Source: JBAYSY01 sp041675885
GTDB lineage: Bacteria; Pseudomonadota; Alphaproteobacteria; Rhodobacterales; Rhodobacteraceae
Assembly: GCA_041675885.1 (NCBI GenBank)
Contig: JBAYSY010000002.1
Location: 1 to 64,000, forward strand
Length of the DNA stretch: 64,000 nucleotides
Reading direction: 5' to 3'
In this document: positions 26,841-35,325 of the stretch, one piece after another
Position numbering within the stretch: the stretch's first letter is position 1
How the letters are laid out: each line of letters opens with the position of its first letter
The notes under the pieces: model-generated
The model's input: only the letters and a program-made list of their open reading frames with translations
Databases searched by the model: none
Told to the model about the DNA's origin: nothing
Program-made: the position numbers and the translations under genes

Positions 26841-28198
26841 TCCCGCCGAAGCCGCCCGCACGCGCCGACAAGGTCTCGCTCTGGCGATACATGCGGCTGT
26901 TCCGCGAGGACATCCTCTCGGCCCAGCCCGCAAAACTCTACCGCGCCTGGATGGCCGAGTTCCGCACGCCCTTCTTCCGCTCCTACCTGTGCAACGACCC
27001 GGGCCTCGTGGATCTGGTGCTGAAGGGGCGGCCCGACGACTTCCCCAAGTCGAACCGCATCCGCGAGGGGCTGGCGCCGCTCCTGGGCAATTCGGTGTTC
27101 GTCACCAATGGCGAGGTGTGGAAGCGCCAGCGCCGCATCATCGACCCGGCGTTCGAGGGCGGGCGGCTGCGCGACACTTACCCCGCGATGCTGGCCGCCG
27201 CGCAGGCCGGCGTGGCGCGGCTGGCAGGCAAGGCGGGCGCGGGCCCGGTCGAGGTCGAGGCGGAGATGAGCCACGCCGCCGCCGACGTGATCTTCCGCAC
27301 GCTGTTCTCGATCCCGATCGAGCACGAGATCGCGGCCGAGGTCTTCGTCCGGTTCCGCGACTATCAGCGCAGCCAGCCGATCCTGAACCCCGCCGCCTTC
27401 GTCAGGCTGCCGCGCTGGCTGCCGCGGCCGCACCGGCGCCGCACGACCGAGGCGGCACGGGCGATTCGCGGGCTGATCCGGCGGCTGACGGACGAACGCA
27501 TGGCGGCGATCGGGGCGGGGACCGCGCCCGACGACCTCGCGACCAAGATCATGACCACCGCCGACCCGCTGACGGGGGAACGCTTCGACACCGCCGAGAT
27601 GGTCGATCAGGTGGCGATCTTCTTCCTTGCGGGGCATGAAACCTCGGCCTCCTCGCTGGCCTGGGCGCTTTACCTGCTGGCCACCTTCCCCGAGGCGCAG
27701 GAACGGGTGGCGGAGGAAGCCGCCGGTTTCGCCGCCGCCCCGGATTTCGCCCGCCTCTCGAAGCTGCGCTTTACCCGCGACGTGTTCCGCGAGGCGCTGC
27801 GGCTTTACCCGCCGGTGCCGATGATGGTGCGCGAGACGACGCGGCCCGAGCGGTTCCGCGACCGCGACGTGGCGCCGGGGGCGCAGGTGGTGCTTTCGCC
27901 CTGGCACCTGCACCGGCACGAACGCATCTGGACCGACCCGGACGCCTTCGACCCCGATCGCTGGGCGCGGCCCGAGACCCGCGCCTGCCAGCGCGACGCC
28001 TTCATCCCCTTTTCCGCCGGGCCTCGGGTCTGCACCGGCGCCGGCTTCGCGATGGTGGAAGGCCCGCTGATGCTTGCGCTGCTGACCGCCGCCTTCCGTT
28101 TTGCCCCGATCGAAGGCCGGGTGCCCCGGCCGGTCGCCCACCTGACGGTGCGCGCGCGCGAGGGGATCCACCTGGCCGTCACCCCGCGCCGGAGCTGA
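26837..28198 (+). CDS. Cytochrome P450
   Basis: 453 aa monooxygenase. Heme loop FSAGPRVCTGAGFAM with the thiolate ligand Cys399, I-helix AGHETSASS (265-273) with the oxygen-activating acid and Thr/Ser, and K-helix EALR (319-322). PERF-type segment reads RPERFRDRDV and DPDRWARPE. No ferredoxin or reductase gene is nearby, so redox partners must come from elsewhere. Its substrate is not evident. The gene overlaps the preceding hydrolase gene by 4 bases. Confidence 0.93.
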   Translation: MIPPKPPARADKVSLWRYMRLFREDILSAQPAKLYRAWMAEFRTPFFRSYLCNDPGLVDLVLKGRPDDFPKSNRIREGLAPLLGNSVFVTNGEVWKRQRRIIDPAFEGGRLRDTYPAMLAAAQAGVARLAGKAGAGPVEVEAEMSHAAADVIFRTLFSIPIEHEIAAEVFVRFRDYQRSQPILNPAAFVRLPRWLPRPHRRRTTEAARAIRGLIRRLTDERMAAIGAGTAPDDLATKIMTTADPLTGERFDTAEMVDQVAIFFLAGHETSASSLAWALYLLATFPEAQERVAEEAAGFAAAPDFARLSKLRFTRDVFREALRLYPPVPMMVRETTRPERFRDRDVAPGAQVVLSPWHLHRHERIWTDPDAFDPDRWARPETRACQRDAFIPFSAGPRVCTGAGFAMVEGPLMLALLTAAFRFAPIEGRVPRPVAHLTVRAREGIHLAVTPRRS

Positions 28199-28238
28199 AG
28201 CAGTTTCAGAAAAGTTGACAGGTTTTTCGGTTTGGAGT

Positions 28239-28539
28239 GGCGGTGTCTGTCTTGTGTGCTGGCGGGGCCGTGTGAAGTGCCCCCTTTGCCCGGAATCAAG
28301 GCGCGCCAGCGCCGCCGGGCAGCGGCCGACCGCCCGCGTCACGCCGGAGGCGTGCCTACGGCACGACGGCGGCCGCTATTGCAACGTTGCGGCATGCACA
28401 GGCAGCGGGGTAATCGGCACCATAAACTGCCAGACGACAATCGTAGCAGCGGCCCCCCGCGGTCGGCCGCTGCCCTCTGTTGCAATGGATTGGCTTCGGG
28501 CAGCCGTACCGACTGACACGCAAGCCAGACACCGCCTGC
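28239..28539. repeat. MITE-like element, copy A
   Basis: About 300 bp. The ends are imperfect inverted repeats: GGCGGTGTCTGTCTTGTGTG on the left and ACACGCAAGCCAGACACCGC on the right. The interior carries GGGCAGCGGCCGACCGC and its inverse CGCGGTCGGCCGCTGCCC around a conserved centre (CACCATAAACTGCCAGACGA). Compared with copy B it holds an extra segment of about 30 bp near 28340-28370. No coding capacity for a transposase. Confidence 0.8.
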
Positions 28540-28550
28540 GAAATGACGAA

Positions 28551-28581
28551 AAACAATGGCCTGAAGCGTTTCCGCCGCCCC
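28551..28581. repeat. 31-bp dispersed repeat, copy 2
   Basis: GAAAAACAATGGCCTGAAGC plus GTTTCCGCCGC, one mismatch from 2571-2601. It abuts the right end of MITE-like copy A. Confidence 0.7.
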
Positions 28582-28691
28582 TCGAGTCTCCCGACCCTCT
28601 CGACCCCCGCGCCCTGCCGTGCGAGACTGGCCGGACCGGCCGCTTGCGGTCCGCCCCCGGAAATCCGAAACGGAAACCCACCGGAGAACCC

Positions 28692-29702
28692 ATGCGCCTG
28701 TCTGCCCTGTTGTTTTGCCTTCTCGCCCTGGTGGGCATCCCGCAATGGGCGGATGCCGCCCGGGCCGCCTGCGGGGGCGAGGACCTGCTCGCCACCATGC
28801 CCGAGGCCGAACTTCGCCTGTTGCGCGCCCGGTCCGACGCCGCGCCCCATGCGCGCGGCAACCTGTGGCGGGCCGAACGTGACGGGCAGGTGATCCACCT
28901 GGTCGGCACCTATCACTTCGACGATGCGCGCCACGATGCGCGGATGGAACGGCTGGTGCCGATTCTCGACCGCGCCCGGCTCCTGCTGGTCGAGGCGGGA
29001 CCGCAGGAGGAGGCGCAACTGGCCGAGGCGCTGCTGGCCCGGCCCGAGTTCATGTATATCACCGAGGGGCCGACGCTGCCCGAACTGCTGCCCGAGGCCG
29101 AATGGCAGGCGCTGGCCGAGGCGATGCGCGACCGCGGCGTGCCGGGGTTCCTCGCCGCCAAGTTCCGGCCGTGGTATGTGTCGATGCTGCTCAACCTCTC
29201 GCCCTGCGCGCTGGCCGAGATGCGCGACGGCGCGCGCGGGCTCGATCACCGGATCATGGCCGTGGCGGCAGGACAGGGGCTGGAGGTCGCGGCGCTTGAG
29301 CCCTTCGACACGCTGTTCCGCCTGTTCGAGGGGCTGAGCGAGGACGACGAGATCGGCATGATCCGGTCCACCCTTCTGGTCGCCGACCGGGCCGACGACA
29401 TGACCCATACGCTGGCCAATGCCTATTTCGCCGGCGAGAACCGGCTGATCTGGGAATTCACCCTTGCCGAGGCGCTGAAAGTGCCGGGCTTCGCGCCCGC
29501 CGAGGTCGAGGCGCAGTTCGCCCTGATGGAGAACGTGCTGATGACCGCCCGCAACCGGGCCTGGATCCCGGTGCTGACGGCGGCGGCGCGGGAGCATGGC
29601 GAGGTGGTGGCGGCCTTCGGCGCGCTGCACCTGCCGGGGGCGGAAGGGGTGCTGGCGCTGCTGGAGGTCGAGGGCTTCACGATCGAGGCGCAGGAGTTCT
29701 GA
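28692..29702 (+). CDS. TraB/GumN-family exported protein
   Basis: 336 aa, GGAG 6 bases before the ATG. Signal peptide (about 1-22, cleavage near ADAARA), so periplasmic. The TraB/PrgY/GumN fold is indicated by HLVGTYHFDDARH near residue 66 and the matching AFGALHLPGAEGVLALLE at the C terminus. The paired His-bearing GxxH motifs are proposed metal sites in this superfamily (Tiki-like metalloprotease relatives). Function in bacteria is unsettled. It lies alone between repeats, on the same strand as ppaC. Confidence 0.85.
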   Translation: MRLSALLFCLLALVGIPQWADAARAACGGEDLLATMPEAELRLLRARSDAAPHARGNLWRAERDGQVIHLVGTYHFDDARHDARMERLVPILDRARLLLVEAGPQEEAQLAEALLARPEFMYITEGPTLPELLPEAEWQALAEAMRDRGVPGFLAAKFRPWYVSMLLNLSPCALAEMRDGARGLDHRIMAVAAGQGLEVAALEPFDTLFRLFEGLSEDDEIGMIRSTLLVADRADDMTHTLANAYFAGENRLIWEFTLAEALKVPGFAPAEVEAQFALMENVLMTARNRAWIPVLTAAAREHGEVVAAFGALHLPGAEGVLALLEVEGFTIEAQEF

Positions 29703-29729
29703 CCGGCCCCGCCCCGGCCCCTTGTCAAC

Positions 29730-29782
29730 GCATGTTCGGGCAGCAGAAAACCGGTTCCCACTTTTCTGCAACATGCCTATAA
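29730..29782. repeat. Palindromic upstream element, copy 2
   Basis: GCATGTTCGGGCAGCAGAAA, then ACCGGTTCCCACTTTTCTGC and AACATGCC. Perfect inner stem GCAGAAAA/TTTTCTGC and perfect outer GCATGTT/AACATGC. It ends 38 bases before the ppaC start, a placement like that of copy 1 at 25453. Confidence 0.8.
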
Positions 29783-29819
29783 GGCGCGCGACAGTCCCCG
29801 AACGGAACGGAACGACACC

Positions 29820-30737
29820 ATGATCAAGGTCTTCGGCCACAAGTCCCCCGATACCGACTCGACCGGCTCGCCCATCATCTGGGCCTGGTATCTGACCGAG
29901 GTGCGGGGCACCCCGGCGGAGCCGGTGCTGCTGGGCGAGCCCAATACCGAGGCGGCCTTCGTGCTGAACCGCTGGAACCTGCCGAAACCGGCGATCATTT
30001 CGGACGTGGCGCCGGGCGAGGATGTGGTGATCGTCGATACCAACAACCCCGCCGAACTGCCCGCCTCGATCAACGAGGCCAATGTGGTGCAGATCATCGA
30101 CCACCACATGCTGGCGGGCGGGCTGAAGACGAAGGCGCCGATCGACATCACCATCCGGCCGCTGGCCTGCACCGCGACGATCATGTTCGACCTGATGGGC
30201 GAGGATGCGCAGCGCATGCCCGACAACATCAAAAGCGCGATGCTGTCCTGCATCCTGTCCGATACGCTCGAATTCCGCTCACCGACCACGACGCCGCACG
30301 ACCGGGCGGTGGCCGAGCAGCTTGCGCGCGAGCTGGGGATCTCGATCCCCGACTATGCCGATGAACTGTTCGCGGCGAAATCCGACGTCTCAGCCTTTTC
30401 CGATGCGGAACTGCTGCGGATGGATTCCAAGGAATTCGAAATCGCGGGCAGGAAGCTGCGGGTGTCGGTGCTGGAAACCACCTCGCCGGGCCAGATCCTC
30501 GACCGCAAGGCCGGGCTGATGGCGGCGATGGAAGGCGTGGCGGCCGAGGACGGCGCCGATCAGGTGCTGCTGTTCGTCGTCGATATCCTGCGCGAGGAAG
30601 CCACCCTGCTGGTGCCGAACGATCTGGTGAAGGCGATTGCCGAGAAAAGCTTCGGCGCGACGGTCGAGGGCGACACGGTGGTGCTGCCGGGGATCATGAG
30701 CCGCAAGAAGCAGATCATCCCGGCGCTGAAACTCTGA
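29820..30737 (+). CDS. ppaC: Manganese-dependent inorganic pyrophosphatase (family II)
   Basis: 305 aa. It hydrolyses pyrophosphate, pulling biosynthetic reactions forward. The DHH-family metal ligands are all visible: His7, Asp11 and Asp13 in FGHKSPDTDS, Asp73 in VIVDTNNP, and Asp94-His95-His96 in IIDHHML. The C-terminal substrate domain ends with the SRKKQIIPAL motif. Family II enzymes are more common in Gram-positives but occur in Rhodobacteraceae. It is followed by a terminator hairpin. Confidence 0.96.
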   Translation: MIKVFGHKSPDTDSTGSPIIWAWYLTEVRGTPAEPVLLGEPNTEAAFVLNRWNLPKPAIISDVAPGEDVVIVDTNNPAELPASINEANVVQIIDHHMLAGGLKTKAPIDITIRPLACTATIMFDLMGEDAQRMPDNIKSAMLSCILSDTLEFRSPTTTPHDRAVAEQLARELGISIPDYADELFAAKSDVSAFSDAELLRMDSKEFEIAGRKLRVSVLETTSPGQILDRKAGLMAAMEGVAAEDGADQVLLFVVDILREEATLLVPNDLVKAIAEKSFGATVEGDTVVLPGIMSRKKQIIPALKL

Positions 30738-30747
30738 CGCCGGGACC

Positions 30748-30772
30748 GGGGCGGGGAGGCTCCCGCCCCTTT
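30748..30772 (+). terminator. Rho-independent terminator of ppaC
   Basis: GGGGCGGG, loop GAGGCT, CCCGCCCC, then TTT. It begins 11 bases after the ppaC stop. Confidence 0.75.
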
Positions 30773-30906
30773 CGCACGGGCTTGCGCCCATGCAAAAGCG
30801 TTGGGCCGAGCGCCGCGCCTGCGCGCGGCGTGCCTCCGGCGGGGATACTCGTAGACAGAAAATGAGCAGGATGTGCCCGTCACCGACGCTGCACAGGCTG
30901 AGAGTG

Positions 30907-31090
30907 TGGGAGCCTCCGGCGGGGATATTTTCAGACAGAAGAAGGTGAAGAATTGCTCTTAAGATACTTCATCTTTCCAGAAATACTCTCGGCGGTGAGC
31001 CGCGTCAGGAAAGGCTTCCAGTGGAAGGCTTTCAGCGGCGAACAATTGGGCGCGTAGCGCACAAGAGGGGGGCAGACGGCCCCCCCCCTT
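30907..31090 (-). repeat. Hairpin-bearing intergenic repeat, copy 2 (inverted)
   Basis: On the minus strand it reads the same order as 21193-21370: a G/C hairpin, TCTTGTGCGC, TTCCACTGGAAGCCTTTCC, a GAGTATTTCTGGAAAGATGA variant of the 22-bp repeat, and finally AATATCCCCGCCGGAGGCTC. It lies just beyond the end of the Lrp gene. Confidence 0.8.
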
Positions 31091-31122
31091 CGCCCTCTCC
31101 GCCCCGCACCCCGGCCAGAGGG

Positions 31123-31623
31123 TCAGGCGTGGCGTGCCAGCCGTTCCTCCAGCACCTCGAAGGGCACGCCGGGTTCGTCCTTGGCGCCGCGGATCACCAG
31201 CGAGGTCTTGACGCTTGCCACATTGTCGGCGGCGGTCAGATCGTCGGTCAGGAAGGTCTGGAAGCTCGACAGGTCGGGCGCCACGCATTTCAGGATGAAG
31301 TCGATCTCGCCGTTCAGCATGTGGCATTCCCGCACCAGCGGCCAGGCGCGGGCGCGGGCCTCGAAGGCGTTGAGGTCGGATTCGGCCTGTGAATGCAGCC
31401 GCACCATGGCGAAGACCTGCACCTCGAACCCCAGTTCGCGCGGGTCGATGTCGGCGTGGTAGCCGCGGATATAGCCCGCCTCCTCCAGCGTGCGCACCCG
31501 GCGCAGGCAGGGCGGCGCCGAGATGCCCACCCGCTTGGCCAGTTCCACATTGGTCATCCGCCCGTCGGCCTGCAATTCCGCGAGGATGCGCCGGTCGATC
31601 GGGTCGAGTTTCGAGCCTGCCAT
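31123..31623 (-). CDS. Lrp/AsnC-family transcriptional regulator
   Basis: 166 aa, usual length. N-terminal helix-turn-helix: LDPIDRRILAELQADGRMTN then ELAKRVGISAPPCLRRVRTL. The C-terminal RAM/AsnC ligand-binding domain follows (FILKCVAPDLSSFQTFL). It probably responds to an amino acid. It lies between convergent ppaC and, upstream, purK on the same strand, with no obvious target in the window. Confidence 0.94.
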   Translation of the reverse strand: MAGSKLDPIDRRILAELQADGRMTNVELAKRVGISAPPCLRRVRTLEEAGYIRGYHADIDPRELGFEVQVFAMVRLHSQAESDLNAFEARARAWPLVRECHMLNGEIDFILKCVAPDLSSFQTFLTDDLTAADNVASVKTSLVIRGAKDEPGVPFEVLEERLARHA

Positions 31624-31749
31624 GTTCTGCTCTCCTTGTCGGGGCGGAATTTAGGCGAGCGCGCCGCCCGGCGCAATATTGTTTCAATCGTGGACGATAC
31701 GCTGAACCTTGTGCAACGCAATCCGCCCTTGCGGCGCAACAGGGTGACG

Positions 31750-32823
31750 TTACGTCCGGGGCCGCACCCGGTTCACATGGCCCATCTTGCGCCCCGGCCG
31801 CGTCTCGGCCTTGCCGTAGAGATGCAGCGCCGCGCCGGGCTCGCGGGCGATGTCGGGCACCCGCAGCATGTCATTGCCGATCAGGTTCTCCATGGTCACG
31901 TCCGAATGGCGCGCCCCGTCGCCCAGGGGCCAGCCCGCCACGGCGCGGACATGCTGTTCGAACTGATCGACCGCGCAGCCGTTCTGGGTCCAGTGGCCCG
32001 AGTTGTGGACCCGGGGCGCGATCTCGTTGACGATGAGGCCCCGGGGGGTGACGAACAGTTCCACCCCGATCACCCCCACGTAATCCAGCGCGTTGAGGAT
32101 GCGCCCGGTGGTCAGCACCGCGTCGCTGCGCAGCGCGGGCGGGATGCGGGCGGGCACGGTGGTCGTGCGCAGGATGCCACCCTCATGGACGTTCTCGCCG
32201 GGGTCGAAGGCCGCCACCGCGCCGTCGGCGCCACGCGCGGCGATCACCGATATTTCGGCGGAGAAGCCGATGAACCCCTCGTAGACCGCCGCCGCGCCGC
32301 CCATTGCGGCCAGTGCGGCTTCGGTGTCGGAAGGCGACGCGATCCGCGCCTGCCCCTTGCCGTCATAGCCGAGCCGCGTGGTCTTGAGGATACCGGGGGT
32401 GCCGATCTCCGCGATAGCGGCGGTGAGGTCTTCGGGGCCGTTCACCGCCCGCCACGGTGCGGTCGCAAGGCCGATTTCATTGAGGAAAGTCTTTTCCGCC
32501 ACCCGGTCCTGACTGATCGCCAGCGCCCGGCGGTTGGGGCGGATCGCCCGCGCCGCCTCGATCCGGTCGAGCGCGGCGGTGGGGATGTTCTCGAACTCGT
32601 AGGTCACCACATCGACCGTGGCGGCGAAGGCGTCGAGGGCGGCCGTGTCCTCATAGGGCGCGGTGGTCAGCCGATGCGCCACATCGCCCGCGGGCGGGTT
32701 CGGGGCCGGCTCGAAGACATGCGCGCGCAGCCCGAGCCGGCTGGCCGCGACCGCCAGCATCCGGCCCAACTGGCCGCCGCCGAGGATGCCGATGGTGGCG
32801 CCGGAGGGGAGGGGGTCAGTCAT
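31750..32823 (-). CDS. purK: 5-(carboxyamino)imidazole ribonucleotide synthase
   Basis: 357 aa ATP-grasp enzyme. It makes N5-CAIR from AIR, ATP and bicarbonate in purine synthesis. N-terminal [23 protein letters not shown]-grasp segments [17 protein letters not shown] and [20 protein letters not shown] (the last shown in part as [18 protein letters not shown]). Its start overlaps the stop of purE by 8 bases (ATGACTGA), so the two are translationally coupled. Confidence 0.96.
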   Translation of the reverse strand: MTDPLPSGATIGILGGGQLGRMLAVAASRLGLRAHVFEPAPNPPAGDVAHRLTTAPYEDTAALDAFAATVDVVTYEFENIPTAALDRIEAARAIRPNRRALAISQDRVAEKTFLNEIGLATAPWRAVNGPEDLTAAIAEIGTPGILKTTRLGYDGKGQARIASPSDTEAALAAMGGAAAVYEGFIGFSAEISVIAARGADGAVAAFDPGENVHEGGILRTTTVPARIPPALRSDAVLTTGRILNALDYVGVIGVELFVTPRGLIVNEIAPRVHNSGHWTQNGCAVDQFEQHVRAVAGWPLGDGARHSDVTMENLIGNDMLRVPDIAREPGAALHLYGKAETRPGRKMGHVNRVRPRT

Positions 32824-33322
32824 CCGTGGGCTCCTCGGGGATCGCGGCCGAAAGCGCAGCGCGCCATGTCTCCAGCCGTTCGGCCAGCGCGGGGTCGGAG
32901 AGCGCGAGGATCGCCGCCGCCATCAGCCCGCCGTTCGCTGCTCCCGCCGCGCCGATCGCCATGGTGGCCACCGGAAAGCCGCGCGGCATCTGCACGATGG
33001 AATAAAGGCTGTCCACGCCGGACAGCGCGCGGGTCTGCACCGGCACGCCGATCACCGGCAGCCGGGTCTTGGAGGCCATCATGCCGGGCAGATGCGCCGC
33101 CCCCCCCGCGCCCGCGACGATCACCTTCAACCCGCGTCCCGCCGCCTCGCGCCCGTAGGACCAGAGCCGGTCGGGGGTGCGATGGGCCGAGACGATGCGG
33201 GTCTCGTAACCCACGCCGAGTTCATCGAGAATCGCCGCCGCCTCCTTCATCGTGGCCCAGTCGGACTGGCTGCCCATGATGATGCCGACGCTGACCGCCT
33301 TGCCCGCGCTGTCGCTGCCCAT
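32816..33322 (-). CDS. purE: N5-carboxyaminoimidazole ribonucleotide mutase
   Basis: 168 aa. It moves the carboxyl group of N5-CAIR to C4, the step after PurK. Signature [17 protein letters not shown] (phosphate loop), [13 protein letters not shown] with the catalytic His, and [20 protein letters not shown]. First gene of the purEK pair. A TATAG box (33352-33356) is present upstream. Confidence 0.97.
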   Translation of the reverse strand: MGSDSAGKAVSVGIIMGSQSDWATMKEAAAILDELGVGYETRIVSAHRTPDRLWSYGREAAGRGLKVIVAGAGGAAHLPGMMASKTRLPVIGVPVQTRALSGVDSLYSIVQMPRGFPVATMAIGAAGAANGGLMAAAILALSDPALAERLETWRAALSAAIPEEPTDD

Positions 33323-33677
33323 GCCTGCCCTCCGTATCCGAAGCGCGCACTATAGCCACGGCGCCGGGGCTGGCAACCTCCGCCTTGGCGGGCGATCCTG
33401 GCGGTGTCCGGCTTGCGTGTCGGCAGGGCTGTCCGGGGCGCACCCCTTGCCCGGAACAGCCGCGACAGCGGCCCGGGCAGCGGCCGACCGCCCGCACGGG
33501 CGGCCGCTCCTGCAACGTTTCAACATGCACAGGCAGCGGGGTGATCGGCACCATAAACTGCCAGACGACAATCGTAGCTGCGGCCCCCCGCGGTCGGCCG
33601 CTGCCCTCTGTTGCGCGATACATTCACCTCGGGCAGCCATACCGACCGACACGCAAGCCGGACACCGCCAGGATCTT
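33323..33677. other. Intergenic region purE / DUF465 gene with MITE-like copy
   Basis: About 355 bases. The first 70 bases should contain the purE promoter. The rest is the MITE-like copy B (33395-33674), which reaches to within 3 bases of the DUF465 stop codon. Confidence 0.6.
33395..33674. repeat. MITE-like element, copy B, perfect 29-bp terminal inverted repeats
   Basis: The left end 33395-33423 (ATCCTGGCGGTGTCCGGCTT...) is the exact reverse complement of 33646-33674 (...AAGCCGGACACCGCCAGGAT), 29 bp. The interior shares over 100 bp with copy A (28317-28483), including CACCATAAACTGCCAGACGA and the inverted GGGCAGCGGCCGACCGC / GCGGTCGGCCGCTGCCC pair. No transposase is encoded. No clear target duplication is seen directly outside the ends. 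Confidence 0.85.
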
Positions 33678-33896
33678 TCAGGCGATGATGTCGGGGATCA
33701 GCCGGTCCTCGATCCGCTGGATCTGGTCCTTGAGCGCGAGTTTTTGCTTCTTCAGCCGTCGCAGCGCAAGCTGGTCGGCGCGTCCTGAACTTTCAAGCGC
33801 ATGGATGGCATCGTCAAGGTCGCGATGTTCGCGCCGCAGCACTTCAAGGCGGATGCGCAGCATCTCGTCGGTGTCGAGTTCCGAAGGGGCATTCAT
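33678..33896 (-). CDS. DUF465 (YdcH-like) small coiled-coil protein
   Basis: 72 aa from the ATG at 33896. Highly charged helical sequence with the family pattern LRREHRDLDDAIHALES, then LALRRLKKQKLALKDQIQRI. DUF465 proteins are short, conserved and of unknown role. The longer frame upstream reads through non-coding sequence. Stop codon lies next to the MITE-like element. Confidence 0.85.
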   Translation of the reverse strand: MNAPSELDTDEMLRIRLEVLRREHRDLDDAIHALESSGRADQLALRRLKKQKLALKDQIQRIEDRLIPDIIA

Positions 33897-34049
33897 GGCG
33901 GACCCGTTTGATGAGTCGTCGGTTGGCTGACGGCAAATATAGCGGCTTTCCGCCGGGGCGGGAAGAAATCTGCCCGCCCTGCGATCCGGCCCGCCCGCCG
34001 TCGCCACCGGGCCGCGAGGGCCCCTGCCGCCGGGCCGGGACCTCCGCCC

Positions 34050-34295
34050 TCAGCCCGCCTTTTCTTCCAGCGCGGCGATCCGGGCTTTCAGCGCCTCGTT
34101 CTCCTCGCGCGCCTTCTGCGCCATGGCGCGCACCGCGTCGAATTCCTCGCGCGTGACCAGATCGCGGTCGGCGAGCCAGCGGTCGATCATCGACTTCATC
34201 GCGGTCTCGGCCTCGGTCCGCGCGCCCTGCGCCACGCCCATCGCATTGGTCATGAGTTGCGACAGATCGTCGAAAATCCTGTTGCGGGTCTGCAT
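34050..34295 (-). CDS. BMFP-domain accessory factor (UbiK-like)
   Basis: 81 aa from the ATG at 34295, CGGAGGG upstream. The first half (MQTRNRIFDDLSQLMTNAMG) and the C-terminal coiled coil (AQKAREENEALKARIAALEE) match the BMFP/UbiK family. UbiK assists ubiquinone biosynthesis in aerobic gammaproteobacteria; in this lineage the role is inferred. It diverges from lgt. Confidence 0.85.
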   Translation of the reverse strand: MQTRNRIFDDLSQLMTNAMGVAQGARTEAETAMKSMIDRWLADRDLVTREEFDAVRAMAQKAREENEALKARIAALEEKAG

Positions 34296-34440
34296 CGTGC
34301 CCTCCGGCCGGGGATGGTCGCCATCGCTGACGGTTTCGTGTCTATATGGTCCGGGTGGCGCCCCGGCACAAGGTTGACTTCGGCCCCGCCGCCCCCGAAA
34401 ACCCGCTGGCCCCGGAAATCCGGGCATCGCCGGAGGCCGC

Positions 34441-35325
34441 ATGAGCTATATCCCCTTTCCCGAGATCTCGCCCGAACTGTTCTCGATCGAGATCGGCGGC
34501 TTCTCCTTTGCCCTGCGCTGGTATGCGCTGGCCTATATCGCCGGGCTGGTGATCGGCTGGCGGCTGATCGTGGCGGTGATGCGGCGCCCGGCGCTGTGGG
34601 GCGGCACGGCCCCCACCACGCCCGCGCGGATCGAGGAACTGCTGACATGGATCGTCGTCGGCGTGATCCTGGGCGGGCGGCTCGGCTTCGTGCTGTTCTA
34701 CCATCCGGGCTACTACCTGTCGCACCCGGCCGAGATCCTGCGGATCTGGGAAGGCGGCATGTCGTTCCACGGCGGTTTCCTCGGGGTGGCGGCGGCGGCA
34801 TGGCTTTTCGCCGCGCGCCACGGCATCGCCCGGCTGCAACTGGCCGACGCGCTGGCGCTGGCGACGCCGCCGGGGCTGATGCTTGGCCGGATCGCCAATT
34901 TCATCAACGCCGAGCTGTGGGGCCGCCCCACCGACATGCCCTGGGGCGTGGCCTTCCCGGGCGCCGCCGCGCAGGACTGCCCCGGCGTGATCGGCGTCTG
35001 CGCCCGCCACCCCTCGCAGCTTTACGAGGCGGGGCTGGAGGGGCTGCTGCTTGGTGCGGTGCTCTTGTGGCTGGTGTGGCGGCGCGGCTGGCTGCGCTGG
35101 CCCGGCCGGGTGACGGGCCTGTTCCTCGCGGGTTACGGCGCGGCGCGGTTCTTCGTCGAGTTCTTCCGCGAGGCCGACGCCCAGTTCATCGCCCCCGGCA
35201 ACCCGATGGGCCATGTGATCGGGCTGGGCGGGGCCGGGCTGAGCATGGGCCAGCTTCTGTCGCTGCCGATGATCGCCGCCGGGCTCTGGCTGGTCCTTGC
35301 CGCCCGGCGCAGGGCCCCCGCGTGA
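34441..35325 (+). CDS. lgt: Prolipoprotein diacylglyceryl transferase
   Basis: 294 aa, about seven membrane segments. It transfers diacylglyceryl from phosphatidylglycerol to the lipobox Cys of prolipoproteins. Motifs: [19 protein letters not shown], the HG-loop [32 protein letters not shown] (Lgt signature), and [15 protein letters not shown] at 34441. Its stop overlaps the GTG start of the next gene. Confidence 0.97.
   Translation: MSYIPFPEISPELFSIEIGGFSFALRWYALAYIAGLVIGWRLIVAVMRRPALWGGTAPTTPARIEELLTWIVVGVILGGRLGFVLFYHPGYYLSHPAEILRIWEGGMSFHGGFLGVAAAAWLFAARHGIARLQLADALALATPPGLMLGRIANFINAELWGRPTDMPWGVAFPGAAAQDCPGVIGVCARHPSQLYEAGLEGLLLGAVLLWLVWRRGWLRWPGRVTGLFLAGYGAARFFVEFFREADAQFIAPGNPMGHVIGLGGAGLSMGQLLSLPMIAAGLWLVLAARRRAPA

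Larger units (their letters stand above)
28199..28691. other. Intergenic region filled by MITE-like copy
   Basis: About 490 bases between the P450 and GumN-like genes. Most of it is the element at 28239-28539, followed by the 31-bp repeat at 28551. Small reading frames inside are not convincing. Confidence 0.55.
30738..31122. other. Convergent intergenic region ppaC / Lrp gene
   Basis: About 385 bases: the ppaC terminator, a GCCTCCGGCGGGGATACTC fragment at about 30832, and the long hairpin-bearing repeat (30907-31090). No gene found. Confidence 0.5.

Noticed and set aside
28376..28480. Short reading frame conserved in both MITE-like copies (VVWQFMVPITPLPVH on the minus strand)
   Set aside because: The DNA itself is nearly identical between copies in all frames, so conservation does not indicate coding. 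Flanking codons differ and include stops.
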